Shown: positions 35,823 through 44,714, counted from the stretch's first letter. The stretch: 64,000 nt of DNA from Gammaproteobacteria bacterium RIFCSPHIGHO2_12_FULL_63_22 (GCA_001801685.1 MGYJ01000006.1:101485-165484), one strand, 5' to 3'. Program-made: numbers and translations. Notes: generated by a model not told the origin, from the letters alone.

Positions 35823-36125
35823 ATGCGCCGACTATTGATCCTGCTGCTGTGCCTGCCCACGCTAGTGCAGGCGCAGGCGCCGGCGAAGCCCGCCAAACTC
35901 GGCCAGTGCGTCGCCTGCCACGGCGAAAACGGCCGAAGCCGCATTCCCGGCACGCCCCACCTGGCCGGGCAGGATCAAGCCTACCTGGTCGCGGCCATGG
36001 CCGCCTACCGCAACGGCACCCGCCGCGCCGTGCCGATGAACTCCATCGCCAACACCCTGCAGCCGCGTGACATCGCCGCGCTGGCCCGTTGGTATTCGCA
36101 GCAACCTGCGGGCGGCACCCGATGA
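35823..36125 (+). CDS. small class I cytochrome c
   Basis: This 100-residue secreted c-type cytochrome has a short signal peptide ([17 protein letters not shown]), one heme motif C29-VA-C32-H33 and a downstream Met candidate ligand in [12 protein letters not shown]. It resembles the small periplasmic cytochrome c553/c4-half group that carries electrons to oxidases. Its stop overlaps the J-domain gene as ATGA, so the two are translationally coupled. Confidence 0.9.
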   Translation: MRRLLILLLCLPTLVQAQAPAKPAKLGQCVACHGENGRSRIPGTPHLAGQDQAYLVAAMAAYRNGTRRAVPMNSIANTLQPRDIAALARWYSQQPAGGTR

Positions 36126-36487
36126 ACTGGAAAGGCAAAGTGGTCGGTGCCGCCATCGGCCTGTTGCTGGGCGCGTCCCTGCGTCGGCCGTTCCTGATGA
36201 TCATCGGCGTGGCGCTCGGCCATCTTTACGACATGGGCGTGTTCGGATCGAAACCGGCCGGCCCCAAGCCGCCATCGCCGCCAGCCGAAACCGATCCCTA
36301 CGCAGCGCTGGGCATCACTTCGTCGGCCAGCGACGAGGAAGTGGACCAGGCCTATCGCCGGCGCATGTCGGAGTACCATCCTGATCGCGTCGCCAATTCG
36401 GCCAAGGAAATCCGCGACCTCGCAGAATTGCGAGCACGCGAGGCCAACGGGGCCTACGAGACCATCAAGCGCCAGCGCGGCCGCTAG
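36122..36487 (+). CDS. membrane-anchored J-domain protein (DjlA-like, no TerB)
   Basis: This 121-residue protein has an N-terminal hydrophobic segment with a glycine pattern ([20 protein letters not shown], then [17 protein letters not shown]), like the DjlA anchor. A Pro-rich linker (47-56) and a C-terminal J domain (59-118) with the essential HPD at 86-88 follow. It lacks the TerB domain normally between anchor and J domain in DjlA, so it is a minimal membrane co-chaperone for DnaK. The start is fixed by ATGA overlap with the cytochrome gene. Confidence 0.85.
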   Translation: MNWKGKVVGAAIGLLLGASLRRPFLMIIGVALGHLYDMGVFGSKPAGPKPPSPPAETDPYAALGITSSASDEEVDQAYRRRMSEYHPDRVANSAKEIRDLAELRAREANGAYETIKRQRGR

Positions 36488-36515
36488 CCGCGCCCACACC
36501 ACCACGGAACGACCC

Positions 36516-37193
36516 ATGTCCCGATGCCTGATCGCCCCTTCCATCCTGTCGGCCGATTTCGCGCGCCTGGGCGCCGAAGTCGATGACGTCCTGAAGGCCG
36601 GCGCCGACTGGGTGCACTTCGATGTGATGGACAATCACTACGTGCCCAACCTGACCATCGGGCCGCTGGTGTGTGAAGCCTTGCGCAAGCATGGCGTCAC
36701 CGCGCCTATCGACGTGCACCTGATGGTGAAGCCGGTGGATCGCATCATTCCCGATTTCGCCAAGGCCGGCGCGACCTATATCAGCTTCCACCCGGAGGCG
36801 AGCGAGCACATCGACCGCACGATCGGACTGATCCACGAGCAGGGTTGCAAGGCCGGCCTGGTGTTCAATCCGGCCACGCCGCTGCATTACCTGGACCACG
36901 TGCTGCACAAGCTCGACCTGGTGCTGATCATGTCGGTCAATCCCGGTTTCGGTGGCCAGAGTTTCATCCCCGGCGCGCTCGACAAATTGCGCCAGGTGCG
37001 CAAGCTGATCGACGCCAGCGGCCGCGATATCCGGCTCGAGGTCGATGGCGGCGTAAAGGCGGACAACATCGCTGAAATCGCCGCCGCCGGCGCTGACACT
37101 TTCGTTGCGGGCTCGGCGATCTTCAACGCGCCCGATTACGCCAGCGTCATCAGCCAAATGCGCGCCAACTGCGCGGGAGCGACAGCCAAATGA
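36516..37193 (+). CDS. rpe: ribulose-phosphate 3-epimerase
   Basis: This 225-residue TIM-barrel enzyme interconverts ribulose-5-P and xylulose-5-[32 protein letters not shown] (metal His and Asp), [29 protein letters not shown] and [11 protein letters not shown] are all conserved. Its stop overlaps the start of the phosphatase gene (ATGA), so an essential metabolic gene drives the regulatory genes downstream. Confidence 0.96.
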   Translation: MSRCLIAPSILSADFARLGAEVDDVLKAGADWVHFDVMDNHYVPNLTIGPLVCEALRKHGVTAPIDVHLMVKPVDRIIPDFAKAGATYISFHPEASEHIDRTIGLIHEQGCKAGLVFNPATPLHYLDHVLHKLDLVLIMSVNPGFGGQSFIPGALDKLRQVRKLIDASGRDIRLEVDGGVKADNIAEIAAAGADTFVAGSAIFNAPDYASVISQMRANCAGATAK

Positions 37194-38926
37194 ACGACGC
37201 GGCCAAAGCTTCCGACGGCCTCAGCCAGGACAAGCTGCGCCGCATCCTCGAAGTCACCCGGGACCTGGCGCGCCCGTTCGACCTGAGCACCATGCTGTAC
37301 ACCATCGTGGACGCGGCCAAGGATTTGCTGGACGCCGAAGGTGGCACGGTCTGGCAGTACCAGCCGGCCGACGACATGCTGGAAATGCGCGTTGCGCGCG
37401 GCCTCGATGCCATCCGCATCCCCGCCGACCGCGGCATCGTCGGTGAATGCGTGCGCACGCGCGCACCGATCAACGTGCCTGACTGTTACGCCGACCCGCG
37501 CTTCAACCGCGACGTGGACAAAGCCAGCGGACAGCGCACACGCTGCATGCTCAGCCTGCCGCTGGTCGGCTACGACGACCAACTGGTCGGCGTGCTGCAG
37601 GTGGTCAATCGCCGCGAGGGTGTCTTCGACGCCGACGACGAAGCCGTGGCCAGCGCGCTCGCCGCGCAATGCGCCGTCGCCCTGCAACGCATGCAGATGA
37701 CCGAGCAGCTGATGGCCTCGGAAAAACTGCGCCAGGAAATCTCCGTCGCGCGCGAAGTGCAGATGGGCACGCTGCCCAAGGCGCCGCCATCCTTGCCCGA
37801 CTACGATTTCGCCGGCTTGTTCAAGCCCACCGATGACACCGGCGGCGATACCTACGACTTCGTGCCCTGCGACGATGGCCGCATCTTCGTGTTGATGGGT
37901 GATGCCACCGGCCACGGCATCGGTCCGGCCCTGTCGGCAACGCAGGTGCGCGCGATGTTGCGCGTGGCGCAGCGCCTCGGCGCCAACCTCGACGACGCTT
38001 TCCGCCATATCAACGACCAACTGGTGGTGGACCTGGCCGAAGACCGCTTCGTCACTGCCTTCCTCGGCCAGCTCGATCCCCGCAATCACACCCTGCATTA
38101 CCACTCGGGCGGGCAGGGACCCTTGCTGCATTTCCGCGCTGCTGACCTGAGTTGCGAATTCTCGCCACCCACGACCTTCCCGATGGGCGCGATGATCCTG
38201 CCGGCAATGAAGCCCGCCAAGGTTGCGCACCTGGAGCCGGGTGATGTGTTTGCCCTGATCTCCGATGGCGTCTACGAATACATGGACGGGCAGGAGCGGC
38301 AATTCGGCGAGGAGGGCGTCGCCGAACTTCTGCGTCGCTACCACGACCGTCCCATGCCCTACCTGCTGGGTCGCTTGATGGAGGCGCTGCGGGAGTTCGG
38401 CCAGGGCGCGCCACAACTCGACGACGTGACCGTGGTGCTGATCCGCCGCCTGCCGCTGGCAAAACCGCTACTCGAGGATTTCGAGGAGCGCACCACGCGC
38501 GCCGGCACGTCGTGGCAGCGCCGCCAGGAATTCAAGCGCAGCTTCGATGCCTTGCCTGGCGTCTTCGCCTTCATCCAGCGTTGCCTGGCGCAGGACGGCA
38601 TTGGCCCGGACGCGCGCTATGCGGTGGAGTTCACGGTCGAGGAATTGTTCACCAACATGGTGAAGTACAACGCGGACGGCTCGGGGCGCATCGCGCTGGA
38701 GATCGAACGCGACGACGGCCACCTGGAATGCCGCCTGTCGGACCCCGACAGCGGCTTCTTCGACGTCACCGCCGCGCCCGACGCCGACGTGAACGCCTCG
38801 GCGGACCAGCGCGAGCCCGGCGGCCTGGGCCTGCACCTGATCCGCCGTATGGTGGAAAACCTGGACTACGACTATTCTGGCCGACGTAGCCTGATTACGT
38901 TCCGGAAAAGGCTGGGGAGCGATTGA
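37190..38926 (+). CDS. GAF-PP2C-HATPase switch protein (HsbR/RsbU-like)
   Basis: This 578-residue cytosolic signalling protein has three modules: GAF (about 25-165), a SpoIIE-type PP2C phosphatase (about 190-400; [12 protein letters not shown] near 236 and [11 protein letters not shown] supply metal Asp residues), and an RsbW-like HATPase (about 435-570; N-box [12 protein letters not shown]1 DPDSGF, G2 GGLGLHLI). Phosphatase and anti-sigma kinase in one chain recall Pseudomonas HsbR, but GAF replaces the receiver domain. It presumably controls phosphorylation of the STAS protein encoded by the next gene, whose start overlaps its stop. Confidence 0.88.
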   Translation: MNDAAKASDGLSQDKLRRILEVTRDLARPFDLSTMLYTIVDAAKDLLDAEGGTVWQYQPADDMLEMRVARGLDAIRIPADRGIVGECVRTRAPINVPDCYADPRFNRDVDKASGQRTRCMLSLPLVGYDDQLVGVLQVVNRREGVFDADDEAVASALAAQCAVALQRMQMTEQLMASEKLRQEISVAREVQMGTLPKAPPSLPDYDFAGLFKPTDDTGGDTYDFVPCDDGRIFVLMGDATGHGIGPALSATQVRAMLRVAQRLGANLDDAFRHINDQLVVDLAEDRFVTAFLGQLDPRNHTLHYHSGGQGPLLHFRAADLSCEFSPPTTFPMGAMILPAMKPAKVAHLEPGDVFALISDGVYEYMDGQERQFGEEGVAELLRRYHDRPMPYLLGRLMEALREFGQGAPQLDDVTVVLIRRLPLAKPLLEDFEERTTRAGTSWQRRQEFKRSFDALPGVFAFIQRCLAQDGIGPDARYAVEFTVEELFTNMVKYNADGSGRIALEIERDDGHLECRLSDPDSGFFDVTAAPDADVNASADQREPGGLGLHLIRRMVENLDYDYSGRRSLITFRKRLGSD

Positions 38927-39219
38927 TGTTCGAGATCGTGCAGGGCGACAACGGCCGGGTCGTGTTTTCCGGCCGCCTGGATGCCGCGCAATGCGCCAAG
39001 GCGCAGGCTTTCCTGGATGCTGCCGCGGATCCGCGGGAGTTTGATTTCGCCGGCCTGGAGTACATCTCCAGCGCGGGCCTGGGCGTGTTGCTGCGCGCCC
39101 ACAAGAAAGTGATGGCATCGGGCGGCAAGCTGCGCCTGGTCAACGTGAACAACCATATCTTCGACATCTTCCGATACTCGGGATTCGACCAGTTGTTCGA
39201 GGTCGAACGACTGGCTTGA
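38926..39219 (+). CDS. STAS-domain anti-sigma factor antagonist
   Basis: This 97-residue single STAS domain is of the SpoIIAA/RsbV/HsbA type. The phosphorylatable serine is S48 or S49 in FAGLEYISSAGLGVLL. When unphosphorylated such proteins sequester the anti-sigma kinase. TGATG overlap with the phosphatase/HATPase gene, plus GGGGAG upstream, marks a tight pair. Which sigma factor is finally controlled is unknown; the ECF gene just downstream is the obvious positional candidate, though HATPase anti-sigmas normally act on sigma-B-like factors or FlgM. Confidence 0.9.
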   Translation: MFEIVQGDNGRVVFSGRLDAAQCAKAQAFLDAAADPREFDFAGLEYISSAGLGVLLRAHKKVMASGGKLRLVNVNNHIFDIFRYSGFDQLFEVERLA

Positions 39220-39230
39220 GCCAGTGGCTT

Positions 39231-39256
39231 TCCAACCTTTTCCGCCTTCGCAGGTA
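39231..39256 (+). promoter_or_regulatory. candidate ECF promoter (copy A) before the sigma gene
   Basis: TCCAACCTTTT begins at 39231 and GGTA lies at 39253-39256. The distance from AACC to GGTA is 19 bp, identical to the copy upstream of the nonapeptide-repeat gene (40575-40600). AACC-type -35 elements are common for ECF sigma factors. The ATG at 39260 would be at or next to the start of transcription, so the message could be leaderless. Confidence 0.5.
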
Positions 39257-39259
39257 TTG

Positions 39260-39799
39260 ATGACTGACGACCCGGATGCCGCCCTCGTACTTGAATGCCG
39301 GGCAGGCAGCCGTCGGGCGTTCGAGCGTTTGCTCGCGCGCTACGAGCGGCCGATTTTCAACGCGGCCTACCGAATCCTCCATCACCGTGAAGACGCCACC
39401 GACGTGACCCAGACCGTTTTCCTCCGCGCCTACGAGCACTTCGACCGATTCGACCCGGGCCAGCGCTTTTTCAGCTGGATCTACCGGATCGCCGTCAACG
39501 AGGCGCTTGACCTGAGCAATGGGCGTCGCCGCAGCGAGCCGGTGGCCGAAGAGATCGCCAGCGATCGGCCCGGCCCGGAACGCGTCGCGCAGGACGATCA
39601 GTTGGACGAAGGAATGCAGTCGGCGCTGATGGCCATCCCGGTCGAATACCGCACCCTGGTCGTACTCAAGCACGTGCAGGACTGCAGCTACGAGGAAATC
39701 GCCGCGATCCTCGATTGCCCGGTGAAGACAGTCAAATCCCGACTTTTCACCGCCCGCCAGGCGCTGCGCCAAGTGCTGGTGGACCGGGGGCTGGCATGA
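39260..39799 (+). CDS. ECF RNA polymerase sigma factor
   Basis: This 179-residue sigma-70 family ECF factor has region 2 at about 27-85 (YRILHHREDATDVTQTVFLR, then FFSWIYRIAVNEALD) and region 4 at about 120-172 (IPVEYRTLVVLKHVQDCSYE, then IAAILDCPVKTVKSRLF). The ATG start is used; an upstream extension to 39224 would translate the promoter-like motif. Its stop overlaps the start of the anti-sigma gene. Together with the shared upstream motif this suggests positive autoregulation. Confidence 0.92.
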   Translation: MTDDPDAALVLECRAGSRRAFERLLARYERPIFNAAYRILHHREDATDVTQTVFLRAYEHFDRFDPGQRFFSWIYRIAVNEALDLSNGRRRSEPVAEEIASDRPGPERVAQDDQLDEGMQSALMAIPVEYRTLVVLKHVQDCSYEEIAAILDCPVKTVKSRLFTARQALRQVLVDRGLA

Positions 39800-40551
39800 C
39801 CGACATCGATCCGCGCACCCTCGATCTCATCCACGCCGAACTCGACGACGAGCTCGATGCGGCCGGTCGCGCCGAATTGTCCACGCGCCTGGCCGCCGAC
39901 CCGCAGGCACGCCTGCAGTACGACCAGTTGACTCGCATGGCGCAATCGCTGGCAAGGCTGCCGCCCATGGAACCGCCCGCGGGGCTGCGCCAACGCTGGC
40001 AACCGTCTCCGCCTGCCCCGGCACCCTTGTCGCCTCGCGTGGCCGCACATCGCCGCTGGCTAGGCCGTGGCGTCGCCCTGGCCGCTGCCACCCTGGCGGT
40101 CGCCTTCGGGCTCAGCTTCACGGACATCGGCCGGCAATCCCTCGACGGCCAGCAGTTGATGGGCACCATGGGCAGTGACACGCCTGCGGCCTCCGACTCG
40201 GCGCGAATCGTTCCCGTCGAAGCTCCGGGCCTGAGCGGCACCGTCGCCCTCGAGCCGGGCCAATCGGGTTGGGACCTCGTGTTCAAGCTCGACACCGCCG
40301 GTCCGGTTTCGGTCAGCGCGACCTATGATCCCGCCGCATTGCGTTTGGAAGGTTATGCGCGCGCCGGATCCGGCGACCGCAGCTTTACCGCCAGTCCCGG
40401 CAGGATTGGTTTCGTGAACCAGGGGGCGGAACACCTGAGCCTTCATCTGCTGCCCGGGGAAGGGGGGCAGGTGAGGATTCGGTTCGAGGGGCAGGAAGGG
40501 ACCCTGCAGGACATGGCCATCACCGTTCCGGCAGGCGCACCGCCCAAGTAG
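39796..40551 (+). CDS. membrane anti-sigma factor
   Basis: This 251-residue protein is probably the cognate anti-sigma factor. It has an N-terminal cytosolic helical domain (LIHAELDDELDAAGRAELST, ADPQARLQYDQL) typical of anti-sigma domains but without zinc Cys residues, one TM helix at about 90-108 and a periplasmic beta-rich domain (about 140-250). ATGA overlap with the sigma gene fixes the start. Single-TM anti-sigmas are usually released by regulated proteolysis, which makes the PrsW-type protease gene at 44.7 kb interesting. Confidence 0.85.
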   Translation: MTDIDPRTLDLIHAELDDELDAAGRAELSTRLAADPQARLQYDQLTRMAQSLARLPPMEPPAGLRQRWQPSPPAPAPLSPRVAAHRRWLGRGVALAAATLAVAFGLSFTDIGRQSLDGQQLMGTMGSDTPAASDSARIVPVEAPGLSGTVALEPGQSGWDLVFKLDTAGPVSVSATYDPAALRLEGYARAGSGDRSFTASPGRIGFVNQGAEHLSLHLLPGEGGQVRIRFEGQEGTLQDMAITVPAGAPPK

Positions 40552-40574
40552 TCGAAAAGAATTTCGTGAACCCG

Positions 40575-40600
40575 TCCAACCTTTTTTGCATTGCCCGGTA
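40575..40600 (+). promoter_or_regulatory. candidate ECF promoter (copy B) before the repeat-protein gene
   Basis: TCCAACCTTTT begins at 40575 and GGTA lies at 40597-40600, followed directly by CGTC, a frequent ECF -10 core. AACC-to-GGTA spacing (19 bp) equals that of copy A at 39231. Transcription would begin near 40610, about 60 bp before the ATG. I infer that the ECF factor encoded just upstream reads both. Confidence 0.5.
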
Positions 40601-40671
40601 CGTCATTGCAGTAGCTGGTCAAAACCACTACCGGTAACCGCGTCAACAACCGTCACTCCAGCGAGGATGAT

Positions 40672-41619
40672 ATGAAGAACAACAAGATTCTGGCCCTGTG
40701 CGCCCTGGCCGTCGCCATCGGTGCTGTTGGCTATTTCGGCTTCGGCATCCCGCCCCAGAGCGACGCCGTATTCGGCACCATCGCCCCGGCCCAGCGTTAC
40801 CAGGCTGACACCGTCGGCGCCGCCGACGTCAAGCTCGGTGACCAGTCCACCGCCAAGTTCATGCAGACCGATGCGTTCCGCATGATCCAGGGCGACGCCA
40901 AGCTCGCCGAGGCCCTGCGCAGCGATTCGTTCCGCGCCGCGCTCGCCAGCGAAAGTTTCCGCGCCGCGCTCAACAGCGATGCGTTCCGCGCTGCACTCGC
41001 CAGCGAATCCTTCCGCGAAGCGATGGACAGCGAAGCGTTCCGCGCCGCGCTTGCCAGCGAATCGTTCCGCGCCGCGATGGCGAGTGATTCGTTCCGCGCC
41101 GCCATGGCCAGCGAGTCCTTCCGCGCCGCCTTGGCCAGCGACCAGTTCCGCGCCGCCCTCGCCAGCAACAGCTTGAACCAGGCGATGGACACGGAAGCCT
41201 TCAAGCAGGCAATGAAGAGCGACACCTTCCGCGCCGCGATGGCGAGTGACTCGTTCCGTGCAGCCCTGGCCAGCGACAGCTTCCGCGCCGCGATGGCCAG
41301 TGACAGCTTCCGGGCTGCGCTTGCCAGCGACTCGTTCCGCGCCGCCCTCGCCAGCGACAGCTTCCGCGCCGCCCTGGCCAGCGACTCGTTCCGTGCCGCC
41401 CTCGCCAGCGACAGCTTCCGCGCCGCGCTTGCCAGCGACTCGTTCCGTGCCGCCCTCGCCAGCGACAGCTTCCGTGCCGCCCTGGCTAGCGACTCGTTCC
41501 GCGCCGCCCTGGCCAGCGACAGCTTCCGCGCCGCCCTGGCCAGCGACTCGTTCCGTGCCGCACTGGCCAGCGATGCGCAAGCCCGCAAGCAGGACACCCA
41601 GCGGGCCGCGACCGAATAA
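40672..41619 (+). CDS. tandem nonapeptide-repeat protein, membrane or secreted
   Basis: This 315-residue protein of unknown function has a basic N-terminus and one hydrophobic segment (KILALCALAVAIGAVGYFGF), either an anchor or an uncleaved signal. Residues 84-299 are 24 tandem copies of a nine-residue unit, consensus SDSFRAALA; the last ten are identical in protein sequence, the earlier ones diverge (SESFRAAMA, SNSLNQAMD). Two degenerate units precede them (TDAFRMIQG, DAKLAEALR). The repeats are predicted helical: Phe, Leu and Ala give hydrophobic positions, and two units make exactly five helical turns. GAGGATGAT precedes ATG. I know no characterised homologue. Confidence 0.88.
   Translation: MKNNKILALCALAVAIGAVGYFGFGIPPQSDAVFGTIAPAQRYQADTVGAADVKLGDQSTAKFMQTDAFRMIQGDAKLAEALRSDSFRAALASESFRAALNSDAFRAALASESFREAMDSEAFRAALASESFRAAMASDSFRAAMASESFRAALASDQFRAALASNSLNQAMDTEAFKQAMKSDTFRAAMASDSFRAALASDSFRAAMASDSFRAALASDSFRAALASDSFRAALASDSFRAALASDSFRAALASDSFRAALASDSFRAALASDSFRAALASDSFRAALASDSFRAALASDAQARKQDTQRAATE
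40921..41568 (+). repeat. 27-bp tandem repeat array (24 copies) with 54-bp higher order
   Basis: Twenty-four 27-bp units encode the nonapeptides. From 41299 to 41568 the second Ser codon alternates between AGC and TCG in successive units while the protein stays constant, revealing a 54-bp dimer as the unit of recent duplication. The 5' half of the array is older and more diverged. The array keeps the opposite strand open, which creates spurious antisense ORFs. Confidence 0.92.
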
Positions 41620-41661
41620 GCCGACGTTTGACCGTTCTGGTCTGCATTCAGTCCAAACAAG

Positions 41662-41690
41662 CCGCCTGCGAACAGCAGGCGGTTTTTTGT
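41662..41690 (+). terminator. intrinsic terminator after repeat-protein gene
   Basis: Stem CCGCCTGC (41662-41669) and GCAGGCGG (41675-41682) with a GAACA loop is followed by six T residues. It ends the transcript of the nonapeptide gene and separates it from the next gene. Confidence 0.9.
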
Positions 41691-41749
41691 TGTAAGGTCG
41701 GCCGGGGGATGGCCAACGACCGCAATGGTCCTTGCTGGGGAGAATGGCA

Positions 41750-44698
41750 ATGCAGTCCCGAAGTGCGCGCAAGGTGGTGCCGCTGCTTTGCCTGCTCGCC
41801 ACGAGCAGCCCGGCTGTTGCCGAGAAGTTTGAACTTGCCCAACTGCAGACCGAAGACTTGCGGCTGCTCTACCAGGACCCACAGCAAACCTACCTGACGC
41901 CCTACATCGCGCGCTCTTTCCTCAATGCGCTTGAGGTCGAGAAGCGGATCTTCCGCTGGGCGCCCTACGAGAAAGTGAGCTTCGTGCTCACCGACACCTC
42001 CGACTACGGCAACGGCCGTGCGCTGGTGTCCCCACAGAACATCATTGCTGCCGAACTCTCGCCCAGCAGCCACGCGTTCGAGACGATGCCCAGCAACGAA
42101 CGCTTCCATTCGCTTACCAGCCATGAACTGGTGCACATCGCCACGCTCGATGCCTGGAACCAGGACGATGCGAAGTGGCGGCGCTTCTTCGGCGGCAAGC
42201 CGCGCGAAACCGACGAACATCCGATCACCATCGTCTACAACTACCTGTCCACGCCGCGCAACAGCACGCCGCGCTGGTACACCGAAGGTTCTGCTGTTTA
42301 CATGGAAACCTGGCTGTCGGGCGGCATCGGCCGCGCGCAGGGCGGCTACGACGAGATGGTGTTCCGCGCCATGGTCCGCGACGACGCGCATTTCTACAGC
42401 GCGCTGGGCCTGGTTTCGGAAGGTACCGCCGCCGATTTCAACACGATGGCCAATGCCTATCTTTACGGCACGCGATTCATCAGCTACGTGTCCCTGGAAT
42501 ATTCGCCGGAAAAAGTCATCGAGTGGCTGTCGCGCGCCCCCGAAAGCGACCGCTACTACGGCACCCAGTTCAAGCGCGTCTTCGGAAAATCCATCGAGGA
42601 CACGTGGAACGAGTGGATTGCCTGGGAACATGGGTTCCAGAAGGCCAACCTCGATTCAGTGCGCAAATATCCGGTGACGGTCGGCCGGCGAATCAGCCCG
42701 CGCACGCTCGGCTCGGTCTCCAAGTCCTATGTGGACCCGGCCAGTAATACGATGATCGGCGCCTTCCTGTATCCCGGCGTCGTCTCGCATATCGGCACCG
42801 TGTCGCTGGGCGACGGCAGCGTCAAGCGCCTGGTGGACCTGAAGGGTCCGGTGAAATACCTGGTGGCGTCCACCGCCTTCGATGCGAAGTCGCGCACCTT
42901 GTTCTACACCGCCGACAACGCCGCCTATCGCGACCTGATGGCGCTCGATCTTGCCAGCGGCGACACCCGCATGTTGCTGAAGGATGCGCGCATTGGCGAC
43001 CTCGCCTTCAATTCGGTCGACCAGAGCCTGCTCGGCATGCGCCAGGAAAACGGCTATTCGACCCTGGTCCGCATCAAGCCGCCGTACAAGGAATGGAACC
43101 AGCTCATCACGCTGCCCTACGGCCAGGTGCTCAGCGAACTGGATATTTCGCCGGACGGCAAGCTGCTATCGACCACGGTCGAGGAGATCGACAGCAAGCA
43201 GTACTTGCGCGTGTTCCCGATCGATTCGCTCATTGCGGGTGAGCTCAAGCCGGTCGCCGAATTCAATTTCGGGCAGGCCGTGCCCGAAGGTTTCGTGTTC
43301 TCGCCCGATGGTCGCTTTCTTTACGGCAGTTCCTACTACACCGGTGTCTCGAACCTGTTCCGCTTCGAGATTGCCAACAGCGAGATAAAGGCCCTGACCA
43401 ACGCCGAAACGGGTTTCTTCCGGCCGATACCGCAGCCGGATGGTTCGCTGCTGGCGCTGGAATATTCCGGCACCGGCTTCGTGCCCACGATCCTGAAGGT
43501 CGAGCCGCTGGAGGACCTGGGAGCCATCAAGTTCCTCGGCACCGCCATCGCCGACAAGCACCCGGTGGTGAAGTCGTGGAATGCGGGCTCGCCGGCTGAC
43601 ATCCCGCTCGATTCCCTGATCACCGATCGCAAGAAGTATTCACCGCTCAATGAGATGAAGCCCGATGGCGGCTACCCGGTGGTGATGGGTTATCGCGACA
43701 GCGTGGCGGTCGGCTATCGCTATGGCTTCGCCGATCCGCTGCACCTGTACAACCTGTCGGTCACCGCCAGCGTGTCGGTGGACGGCAACGTGCCGTCCGA
43801 CGAGCGCCTGCACGTGGGCGTGGAGTTCAAGACCCTGGACTGGCGCTTCCGCTATTGGCACAACAACGCCGACTTCTACGACCTGTTCGGCCCCACCAAG
43901 CGCAGCCGCAAGGGCGACGCCGCCAGCATCGGCTATAAAAAGCTGATCGTGTACGACGAGCCGCGCCGCTTCGAGTGGAGCGCGAACCTGGCCTACTACA
44001 CGGGCCTGGACACCTTGCCTGCCAACCAGAACGTCAGCAGCGTGCTCGATTCGCTGGTCAGCGCCGAGATCGGCCTCGACTACAGCAACACCCGCAAGTC
44101 CCAGGCCAGCGTGGACCACGAAAAAGGCTTCGACTGGACGCTGTACGCCTCTGCCGACCATGCCAACGGCGAAACCTATCCCAAGCTCACCGGCACTTTC
44201 GATTTCGGCTTTGCCTTGCCCTGGGCCAATTCGTCCATCTGGTTCTACAACGCGGCCGGCAGCGCCAGCGGCAATCCTGCCGACAGCCTGACCAATTTCT
44301 ACTTCGGCAGCTTCCAGAACAACTATGTGGACAATCGCGCGGTCAAGCGCTATCGCGACTTCCAGACCTTTCCCGGTTTCGAGATCGATGCCCTGGGCGG
44401 CAAGCGTTTCTACAAGAACGTGATCGAGTGGAACGCGCCGCCGTTCCGCTTCGAGGAAGTGGGCGTGCCGGGCTTCTACCTCAGCTACATCCGCCCGGCC
44501 GTGTTCGCCGGCACGCTCATCATCGAAGACAGCCTGGCCGGCGGCCGCCGTCGCTATCATGACGTGGGCCTGCAACTGGACTTGAACTTCACCATCATGG
44601 ACCACCTGCCGATGACCATCTCCTTCGGCTACGCGCAGGGCTTTGAGGAGTCCGAGAAGGTGGACGACGAGTGGCTGATCTCACTGAAGGTGTTGTGA
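41750..44698 (+). CDS. outer-membrane metallopeptidase-propeller-barrel fusion
   Basis: This 982-residue protein has four parts. A signal peptide (PLLCLLATSSPAVA). A gluzincin-like peptidase domain of about 30-290 with HELVH (125-129) and the downstream Glu ligand in WYTEG (E179). A TolB/WD-like beta-propeller of about 300-600 (LSELDISPDGKLLSTTVEEI, FVFSPDGRFLYGSSYYTGVS). A C-terminal region of about 630-982 that reads as outer-membrane beta-strands and ends DEWLISLKVL. It is probably an outer-membrane protease with the peptidase in the periplasm. I chose ATG 41750 because GGGGAG (41737-41742) sits 7 bp upstream. It lies between the nonapeptide gene and the PrsW gene. Confidence 0.82.
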   Translation: MQSRSARKVVPLLCLLATSSPAVAEKFELAQLQTEDLRLLYQDPQQTYLTPYIARSFLNALEVEKRIFRWAPYEKVSFVLTDTSDYGNGRALVSPQNIIAAELSPSSHAFETMPSNERFHSLTSHELVHIATLDAWNQDDAKWRRFFGGKPRETDEHPITIVYNYLSTPRNSTPRWYTEGSAVYMETWLSGGIGRAQGGYDEMVFRAMVRDDAHFYSALGLVSEGTAADFNTMANAYLYGTRFISYVSLEYSPEKVIEWLSRAPESDRYYGTQFKRVFGKSIEDTWNEWIAWEHGFQKANLDSVRKYPVTVGRRISPRTLGSVSKSYVDPASNTMIGAFLYPGVVSHIGTVSLGDGSVKRLVDLKGPVKYLVASTAFDAKSRTLFYTADNAAYRDLMALDLASGDTRMLLKDARIGDLAFNSVDQSLLGMRQENGYSTLVRIKPPYKEWNQLITLPYGQVLSELDISPDGKLLSTTVEEIDSKQYLRVFPIDSLIAGELKPVAEFNFGQAVPEGFVFSPDGRFLYGSSYYTGVSNLFRFEIANSEIKALTNAETGFFRPIPQPDGSLLALEYSGTGFVPTILKVEPLEDLGAIKFLGTAIADKHPVVKSWNAGSPADIPLDSLITDRKKYSPLNEMKPDGGYPVVMGYRDSVAVGYRYGFADPLHLYNLSVTASVSVDGNVPSDERLHVGVEFKTLDWRFRYWHNNADFYDLFGPTKRSRKGDAASIGYKKLIVYDEPRRFEWSANLAYYTGLDTLPANQNVSSVLDSLVSAEIGLDYSNTRKSQASVDHEKGFDWTLYASADHANGETYPKLTGTFDFGFALPWANSSIWFYNAAGSASGNPADSLTNFYFGSFQNNYVDNRAVKRYRDFQTFPGFEIDALGGKRFYKNVIEWNAPPFRFEEVGVPGFYLSYIRPAVFAGTLIIEDSLAGGRRRYHDVGLQLDLNFTIMDHLPMTISFGYAQGFEESEKVDDEWLISLKVL

Positions 44699-44714
44699 TC
44701 GCGGGCGACTTTCC

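Noticed and set aside
40921..41568. CRISPR-like array
   Set aside because: The regular repeat has no spacers; units are contiguous 27-bp codon repeats within one reading frame.
40603..41882. Long antisense ORFs of about 360-400 codons across the nonapeptide array
   Set aside because: They exist only because the tandem repeat keeps other frames free of stops; they have no ribosome site and no domain, and they overlap a clear gene.
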